Under the pieces are notes generated by a model. It saw only the letters and a program-made list of their open reading frames with translations, ran no database searches and was not told the origin of the DNA. The position numbers were made by a program, and so were the translations under genes. This document shows, one piece after another, positions 57,691-64,000 of a DNA stretch of 64,000 nt. Numbering within the stretch: the stretch's first letter is position 1; each line of letters starts with the position of its first letter. Origin of the DNA: Sequoia sempervirens (Eukaryota > Streptophyta > Pinopsida > Cupressales > Cupressaceae); the NCBI GenBank assembly GCA_007258455.2, contig VDFB02321262.1:124001-188000 (forward strand). The letters run 5' to 3'.

Positions 57691-58660
57691 ATTTTCTTCT
57701 CTTCTTGCTATAGCACAGACTAAGAAGGTTGGACATATGTATGTGGTGAGGGTGGCATGGTTTCCACAATGTTGTACGCATTTCATATTCACCACATCCC
57801 CTATCAAGGATCTACACTTTGGTAATGGTGGAATTAGATGTGGATGAAGGGGTGGATGACGTGGTGGCTAGTGTTTTGGAAGATAGACAGGATGACGATG
57901 CCTGAGGTGACCCCATTTCTACTCCTAGACAATAATGGGAATGGAGAAAGGAAGCTTCTAGTGTGCAGAAATATTCAAATGGTTGTGGATCCATGTGTAT
58001 TGTAACTTCCATCCCATTAAATGGGAATTTTTGACACTGGTTGTACATGGATAGAATGGCTTTGGCATGGATCCATGGACAACCAAGAAGAAGGTTGTAG
58101 GGGAGGTCCAGATCAAGGAAATGATAGGTAGTGTATTGTACAATGGGCCCAACTTGAATTGGAAGACAAATTGTTCCCTCGAAATCACGCTTTGCATTAT
58201 CATACACCTTGATACTAATGACCTGATTATTTAAGTCAACGTGGGTATAGCCTACATACTTTATGAAATTGAACATGCACGGATTCAGGGCAGAGCCATT
58301 ATCTACCAAGACCCTTTTCACTTTATGGTGAGCTATAAGAACCTCAAGATGGAGGGGGCGGTTATGGTTGGAATCAATGCATGGCATATTGTTTTGACTA
58401 AATCCTAGCTGATAAGTGGTTGAGAGATGTCCTACCAATGCTTGGAATTGAGTAGGATCTATGTCATTGGGTACATGGGTGTCATGTAAATCCTTGGTTA
58501 AAATTTATTGGTGCATAGGAGAAGACTTGAGAAAATCCAAAATGGATATTTGGGCAGGGGTCTTTCCTAGTGTAAGAGAGGGGGACCACCGCTTGATAGA
58601 CCCTAGGTCACAGAGGGTCAAGATGCGAGAGGCTACCCTAACTTTCCTCAGCTAAGTGCA
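57691..58660 (-). pseudogene. Element G aspartic protease
   Basis: The pre-protease block GKTPAQISILDFLKSSPMHQ is near 58,490-58,560. The core lies in the 208-codon frame 57812-58438: RVLVDNGSALN at residues 42-52 (active site D-N-G-S), IQVGPIVQYTTYHFLDLDLP and LLGCPWIHAKA near residue 118, then a Ser/Thr-rich tail. Upstream (58,600-58,660) it is cut by the LTR of element H, separating PR from gag. Confidence 0.85.
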
Positions 58661-58663
58661 ATG

Positions 58664-59802
58664 TGTAGGGTATTAGGATGAGAATGATGAGGATTATGAG
58701 GTCCTACAATCACTCTGTAATTTTTATTTTTAAGGTGGGGCTAGGCGAGTTGATTTTTAGGTTCAACTTTGTTCCTCAGGGAGCTCTTTGTCCAGGGATG
58801 TAAGCGCAGTCTCTGGATGATAGCACGGTGCACTGGCACCTCTAAAGTGCACTGTAATCCATACGGCAAGACAATAGTAGAGACAAGGTTGAACCCACCA
58901 AAATAACTAATGACCTAGCTACTCAACTAAAAGGCCAGAATGAAACAATTAAATAAACGAAATATTCTCTAATTTTATAAAGTAGAAAACCAAGTGTAAG
59001 GAGAATAAGGATCTCACTAAGGAATCCATTTCCCAGCTAATCTTCCTAGCAACACACACACCTACACATAGAAAGAGGGAAAATGTTGGGTGGTTGAATA
59101 GGGGCCTGCCTCAGTCAGACCCTCGTTTAGGTGTTTCCAACTCCACGGACAACCAATGAAATGAGATATTTTAATAGTATAATAAAGACAATGCAAACAC
59201 TACAAAGCAATACTCTGCTACTCAACCAAGTGATGGAGGAGAGGAGAGGGAAGATTACCACCTCCACCAAGAGCACTCAAGGCTGCTTGGGGGAGAAAAT
59301 GAGAGGAACTCAAGCCTCTGCTACAATAGTGTCATCCCAAATGTACTCTACCGAAGTAACAGAGTGAAAGTTTTGCTACAATGGTGTGCTTAAATGCTTG
59401 AAGTGAGTGAGAATGGATGAAAACGTGTGAGTATGGAAGCTTGAAGTGTGAAATAGCTCAGAAGAAGTTGTGAAGAGTTGGATTGAATGTGCAAGGGGTG
59501 AATTTGAAGAGGGAGTGAAGAAAAATGGTCATATTCAAGTCGGTTGGCCGAAGGCGACATTACAACTTCACTGCCAAGGAGAAGTGTAACCCCTCTATAG
59601 GTTCAGCCGTAGGAATTTGCTAGGGACGTAAGCATACCACGCGGGTGTCCCCAACAAAAATTCCCCACCATCACTCAAAATAGGTGCCAAGTGGACCACC
59701 AACAGCAAGCTTAAGTAGAATTAAGCCTTCGAACTTGGTTTTGTAAGGTGGATAAGGAAAAAAAGGGGATTTGCATAGGGGATGCAAATTCACTCTTATA
59801 CA
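58664..59802 (-). repeat. Element H 3' LTR
   Basis: About 1,139 bases; plus-strand TGTAGGGTAT (start uncertain by two bases) to CTTATACA at 59802. It carries both LTR blocks shared with B, D and E: CACGGTGCACTGGCACCTCT near 58,825 and CAGACCCTCGTTTAGGTGTT near 59,117. Confidence 0.88.
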
Positions 59803-59822
59803 TTTTTCCCCCACTTTAGCGA
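59803..59822 (-). promoter_or_regulatory. Element H polypurine tract
   Basis: Minus-strand TCGCTAAAGTGGGGGAAAAA directly before the LTR start TGTATAAGAG; near-identical to B's tract. Confidence 0.88.
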
Positions 59823-61445
59823 GCATGAGTACTAATGAGTGCTTGGTAAAGTATATCAAGAAGATAGTAGAGTTAGAAAAGTATACCTAAACCATCAAGG
59901 AAGCAGTACTGGTCTAGTGTACATGAAGGTGCAGGAAAAGCGAAGGACTCCATAACTACTCAGAACTATGAAGTTGGAAAAATAAAAGAATCTTACAGGC
60001 CTGCAGACCTACAAGAAGGAAGCCTCAAGGAAGCTCCCTACAGGCTCTTAGTCCCATAAGGAAGGTATTCTCCATGAACTCAAGAATGAAAAACATTGAA
60101 AGAAGTGCCCTATAGGTTCTCAGTCTGGTAGGGAAGGTATTCTCCACAAACTCAAGCATGAAGAACACTGAAAGAAGTGCCCTACAGGTTATCAGTCCTC
60201 AAGGAAGGTATTCCCCATGAAATCAAGCATAAAGAACACCAAAAGAAGCACCCTACAAGTTCTTCATCCTATAGGGAGGTATCCCCCAAGATCTCTCACA
60301 TGGAGGAAACCTGAGAAAGCGGACTTTGTAGAGTCAAGAAGCAACAACGCATCTACCCATAGATAGAACATGTCAAAATAGGTTGTGTAGGAACCTAAGT
60401 GGACAATCACATAGACCGTCAAATACTTTCAAAGGGATCCCCAGGGAACCCTTCAAAAGGATAGGGGTCCACTCAAGGGACGCATTGTTTGAAAGGTAAG
60501 GTCTAGTCAGGCTACCCCCAAACTAGATGCAAAAGGGTGAATAGAATGAGTCTAGTCAGGCTGCCCCTAGGCTAGACATGAAAAAATTCCATTCAAAATA
60601 GAGGCTTTGAAAGAAGGGTCCCTTGGGAACCTGTCATGAGAAAAAAAAAGGGGTCCACTCAAGGGACACACAATTGAAAAGAAGTTCTTCTTAGAGTGAT
60701 TCGTCATCAAGGAATCCTTTTCAAAGATGTTCACTTCATCAAGGAATTAAAAAGGAAGGATATGCCCCCGCGCAAGGGGAAATAAAAGTTGTTCCCACTT
60801 TGAAGGAAGGTATTCAAGTCCTTTCTTTACGAACCCGAGATGAAGGGAACATGTTCTGTTAGTGTTCCAAGTTGAGAATATCATTCTAAGGAAAAAGTTG
60901 CAAAGACTTTCAAGAAAAGATTTGTTGTCAACGAATTCATTTTCTAAAAGTCGAAGTATTGAAGAAGAGCATTGTCAAATATAGGAGGGACAACTCAAGC
61001 AAAGAAGAGAGAAAGATAAAGAGAAAGAAAAAGGGAGAAGAAAAATACAAACAAAGGACATAGGGGGATCTGGTTTAGCAGGGTCAAATTTGTTCGAGCT
61101 CATATAATAATAGGTAACCGCAATGCAAGGTGAAAGATCATCAATCCCCAACTAGATCATGAAGAATGCATGGAAAAAAAAAAGTAAAAATTTAAAATTT
61201 AAAAATTGGGTCAACATGGAAGGGGAGCCTAAATGCCCAGAACACTTTGCATTGTCCCCAATTTATTGAAAATAAAGCACAAACATGGAAGAATGATGAT
61301 ACAAATAGAAGCAAGTTTACAACACAAAAACCACACCTCTATCTAAGCACCAATGGATGTGATGAGGGTCATCTAGACACACATAGCACAAGCACGGGGG
61401 AACACATCACAAAACACACACACAAGATCAAGAAAGGGTCTCCTC
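59823..61445 (-). other. Element H 3' noncoding region
   Basis: No gene. Holds the tandem array at 60,000-60,320, then GGGTCC...GGGGTCCACTCAAGGGAC blocks at 60,435-60,485 and 60,620-60,670, and GTCTAGTCAGGCT.CCCC twice (60,502 and 60,552), all with counterparts in element B at 19,840-20,040. A purine tract of AGAAAGAAAAAGG type lies at 61,005-61,050. Confidence 0.65.
60000..60320 (-). repeat. About 71-bp tandem array in H 3' region
   Basis: Four to five units with GCCCTACAGGTT.TCAGTCC, AAGGAAGGTATTC(T/C)CCATGA and CTCAAGCATGAAGAACACTG. The last unit switches to the B-type ATCCCCCAAGATCTCTCACA. The array is homologous to that of B but independently expanded. Confidence 0.82.
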
Positions 61446-63000
61446 CTAACATTGATCGGCCAAGAGGTCATCCGCTTCCCAATCTAAATCCTCATAAGGG
61501 GAAGGAGGATGAACCTGCAATGGTGGAATGTTAAGAGGAGGAGCATTTGGCCCTCCTAGAACAAGGGCCAAGGAAGAGGACCCCTTAAGGTCCTCTCCAT
61601 CGACCTCCTGTGGAATCAAAGTTAGCAATTTCATGAAGATCGCCGACAGGGCCGGAACTTCATCCATGGAGTTAAACATGCACCCCACAAGAACACCATG
61701 TCTTTCTTCAACGGATGGGATAGGTTGTGCCTAAGATTCACTACTAAGCTCGCTAAATGACTCGAGAGTGGTGACGAACTCAAGAGAAGTCAGGACCAAG
61801 TCTATCATAAGGACATAATAGGTTAGCACAAGACCACCTTGCGAAGGTGGGCTCCTCTTACGTCCTTCATCGCTAGAAGGATCATCCTCCACCTCTTTCT
61901 TCATTGGAGGAGATGAACTCCCCACAGAAAAAATGAGGGGTGCAAAGGAAGAGGAAGAAAGAACTGCGGTGGATACAACCAAGGTATTAGCCATATCCAT
62001 GGGCTTCAGGAAGGGCTAAATATCTGGAATGGACATCAACAAAGGTGGCTCCGCTAAACAATTAATGAACACTTGCACTCATTTAGGGTTAGGTGCATTC
62101 GTGCTTGCAATAGAAGCCAAGAGTGGACTAGACTGGAGAGAAGCAGAAGGAAGGGAGGAAGAAGATGTTGTAGGAGGTCCTAGAATAGGAGCAGTTGTTT
62201 CTTCCTCCTTTCTTTATGAGGTGGCTTGCTTGGCTACGAGAGCCTTTTTCCAGCACTTACATTCACGTGCAAGGAAGTTTCTATGGCTCCTGGAGTTAGA
62301 GGTCAAGGTTTGTGAAGGGGAAAGAGGTTCCTACTCAACCATAGAAACGTCCACTATGGTCATTTTAGGTGGAGGAACAGGTTCCCGTACGAGAGCAGGG
62401 GGTGCAGGCTGAGGAGCAACAAGAGGATTCAACTTGAGATCCTCGGTAGTGGGCCTCTTTCTGCTCACTACCTTTGGAGCAGGAACGGTAGGAGGCCGCT
62501 GATCAAATTCCCTATGAGAACCTTTTTTCCTACCATATAAATAATACCACAGTCTAGGATATTCATTAGGGAGGTCCACGATCCTAATCTTGGGCCCTCG
62601 CCAAGGAGGGATCATCAGATCTAGTGGATATCCACTGGGCCTACTCATCCAATACTCTTCCTAGGTAAGGGGAGAGCATGAGGTAGTTTGGGAAAAAATT
62701 ACCTGTTCCTTACCTTTGTGAGAAGGAGAGGGAGTTGGCATGGGCTTCTCCTCTTTCTTCAAAGAAGAGGGAGTGGTCAATGTAACCTTCTCCTTTCCTT
62801 TACTGGAAGAGGAAGGATTTGGCATGGACTTCTCCTTCTCTTTTAGAGAAGGAATAATGGTCAGTGTGGGCTTCCTCCTCTCTTCTCGGGAAGAGAAGGC
62901 AACAGATTGTTCTGTCACAGGAAGAGTCATTTTTGGCTCCCCTTTTCCCCCATTTTTATACTTCACATAGTTCTTGTAAAGTAGGTATGTCCTTGGAGGA
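61446..63000 (-). pseudogene. Element H Pro/Ser/Lys-rich 3' ORF with conserved tail
   Basis: Three frames: 62661-62966 with repeats of the type PSSLKKEEKPMPTPSPSHKG; 62331-62648 with RPSGYPLDLMIPPWRGPKIR and KVVSRKRPTTEDLKLNPL; 61446-61688 with GCMFNSMDEVPALSAIFMKL, PSSLALVLGG.. in a variant form, and HPPSPYEDLDWEADDLLADQ before the stop. The last part aligns with element D 28,915-29,352. It sits where RT and integrase would be. Unknown family. Confidence 0.68.
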
Positions 63001-63020
63001 AGCTGATTGATCGAGGAGGG

Positions 63021-63407
63021 TCAGAAGTGATCCAATGAATATCCACCATGAGATACCAAGGGCTGATATTTGGTGTCATGTACTACATGCACGACACCCT
63101 CATGGGAAAATTTTAAACACTTGTGGATAACAGAGGTGATCCCATTCATGGAAGCTAACCAGGGAATTCCCAGCTTCACTCTAAACAAATTTGACTTTGA
63201 GATGACATCAAAGACTGTGTCAATAGTCCTAGGTCCAACCAGGATAGACAAAGTAATCAAGCCATAGGTTTTAAGACTCATACCATCGTGTGTATAGATG
63301 GTAGATCTCGTTTCTTCATATTTTTCCATTTGCAATGAATTTAATACCAATGTTTCTTCAGTAATAACATTCACATGGCTTGCGAGGTCAACTAAGACTC
63401 CTGTCAC
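63021..63407 (-). CDS. Element H protease-like domain
   Basis: Open 128-codon frame. The start TGVLVDLASHVNVITEETL holds the active-site region as D-L-A-S (expected D-S/T-G-S). It continues with GLITLSILVGPRTIDTVFDV, SKSNLFRVKLGIPWLASMNG and KFSHEGVVHVVHDTKYQPL. It aligns along its full length with D 27,480-27,890. Probable retroviral-type aspartic protease, or a degenerate one, since the Gly is missing in both D and H. The ATG is probably internal to a polyprotein. Confidence 0.78.
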   Translation of the reverse strand: MTGVLVDLASHVNVITEETLVLNSLQMEKYEETRSTIYTHDGMSLKTYGLITLSILVGPRTIDTVFDVISKSNLFRVKLGIPWLASMNGITSVIHKCLKFSHEGVVHVVHDTKYQPLVSHGGYSLDHF

Positions 63408-63639
63408 AATACTACCATTGAAAAGAGTGGAAATGTAGAGAGGTGAAGGTTTGTTGTTTAAGGGAAAATCCTATGATGTAAATGTAAAATCCGATGAACT
63501 GGGTGCACGTGGAACAATGGAAGTTACCATGACCATATTAACATAGGCCTTGGGTTGGGTAATAGAATCAATGGGATCAATAATCATGTTAGTAGAATGT
63601 GATGGAAATGGGTCCATGTATATCTACAATTCACTATTT

Positions 63640-64000
63640 TCCTTCTCCACTAATTTGTTAGTGTTCAGTTTATTCCCATTGAGACAAATGGTACCATCCT
63701 CGATGCGGTCCTGTATCTCATGACACAGCCACATACATCGTTTGATATCATGCCCATTAACACGATGGTACTAAAAATAAGTGCTCTCATCATACCAATT
63801 AGGTTAAGGCTCCTTAACAGGCTTAGGGGTTGGAAAAGTTATGATCTTATCCTTCAACAAATTTTGTAAGATGGAAGTATAAGATTTTGACAACTTTGTG
63901 AACTTCTGGTTTTGTTTGAGGCCGTTGTCATCAATGCGGCTACTACATTCATAATGTCTTTACCTTTCCTAGAGATTGATATGATGGATTTCCCCTCATA
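63640..64000 (-). pseudogene. Element H gag C-terminal part with knuckle
   Basis: Minus-strand translation: NLLKDKIITFPTPKPVKEP, then NWYDESTYF, a TAG, YHRVNGHDIKRC, LCHEIQDRIEDGTICLNG. It aligns with D (LLKDKIITLP; FFQYH..SEHDTERC; LIEDRINDGTIQLNG). The TAG falls where D has a CAA Gln codon, so the knuckle lacks its first Cys in both. The Gag core would be right of the window. Confidence 0.75.

Larger units (their letters stand above)
45215..58663 (-). mobile_element. Element G: Tat-clade Ty3 element with antisense PMD gene
   Basis: Minus-strand element read from high to low: protease, linker, RT, RNase H, second RNase H, integrase (all 53,700-58,650), then a 7.5-kb 3' region with a plant-mobile-domain gene on the opposite strand, tandem repeats, polypurine tract and LTR. 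Its gag and 5' LTR lie beyond element H and the window edge. Pol motifs and the tail match element A. Heavily mutated. Confidence 0.82.
58664..64000 (-). mobile_element. Element H: non-autonomous gag-PR-unknown element (partial)
   Basis: Minus-strand element inserted into G's gag/PR junction. Visible from low to high coordinates: 3' LTR, polypurine tract, tandem-repeat noncoding tail, Pro/Ser/Lys-rich ORF with the conserved DLDWE tail, protease-like domain, knuckle, end of gag. It runs off the window. The coding plan matches element D; the 3' noncoding tail matches element B. No RT or integrase between PR and the 3' LTR. Confidence 0.85.

Noticed and set aside
61247..62412. Plus-strand frames inside element H
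   Set aside because: Antisense to the H Pro/Ser-rich ORF, whose minus-strand tail is conserved with element D.

Overview
The window looks like intergenic DNA from a seed plant with a large, retrotransposon-filled genome. It is AT-rich, there is no host gene, and every recognisable coding stretch belongs to a decayed LTR retrotransposon. The Tat-type Ty3 elements with two RNase H domains, the plant mobile domain gene and the deep nesting fit a gymnosperm such as a conifer, but the sequence does not prove the species. I label the elements A to H.

Left block (1-44,620): a nest whose order can be read from target-site duplications (TSDs). Element E (minus; PR, G-patch, RT, RNase H) is outermost at 1-1,683 and 40,341-44,620. 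Element D (plus, 1,684-40,340, TSD AGTTG) sits inside E's G-patch coding region. Element B (minus, 1,707-24,208) sits 23 bases inside D's 5' LTR. Element C (minus, 31,055-39,701, TSD TCTAT) sits inside D's 3' LTR. Element A (plus, 2,094-17,915, TSD CTTAC) sits inside B's 3' LTR and is the youngest intact copy, with LTRs about 3 percent different.

Right block (44,621-64,000): a Ty1/copia fragment (F) borders E. Next is element G (minus), a Tat-clade Ty3 element with PR, RT, RNase H, a second RNase H and integrase. Its very long 3' region carries an antisense plant mobile domain (PMD) gene, a 116-bp tandem array and a palindrome-rich array. G is interrupted at the start of its protease region by element H (minus), which runs off the window.

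A and G are ordinary Tat-lineage elements, once autonomous. B, C, D, E and H form a second group with related LTR sequence blocks. Where visible, they use a primer-binding site matching tRNA-Trp (B, C, D, E) and a similar polypurine tract (B, C, D, H), yet they carry different and apparently complementary coding sets: D and H encode Gag, a protease-like domain and an unknown Pro/Ser-rich protein; B and C encode an acidic repeat protein, protease, G-patch and a late zinc knuckle; E encodes protease, G-patch, RT and RNase H. This partition, possibly a set of mutually dependent elements, and the stop-riddled but frameshift-free PMD gene are the most interesting signals.
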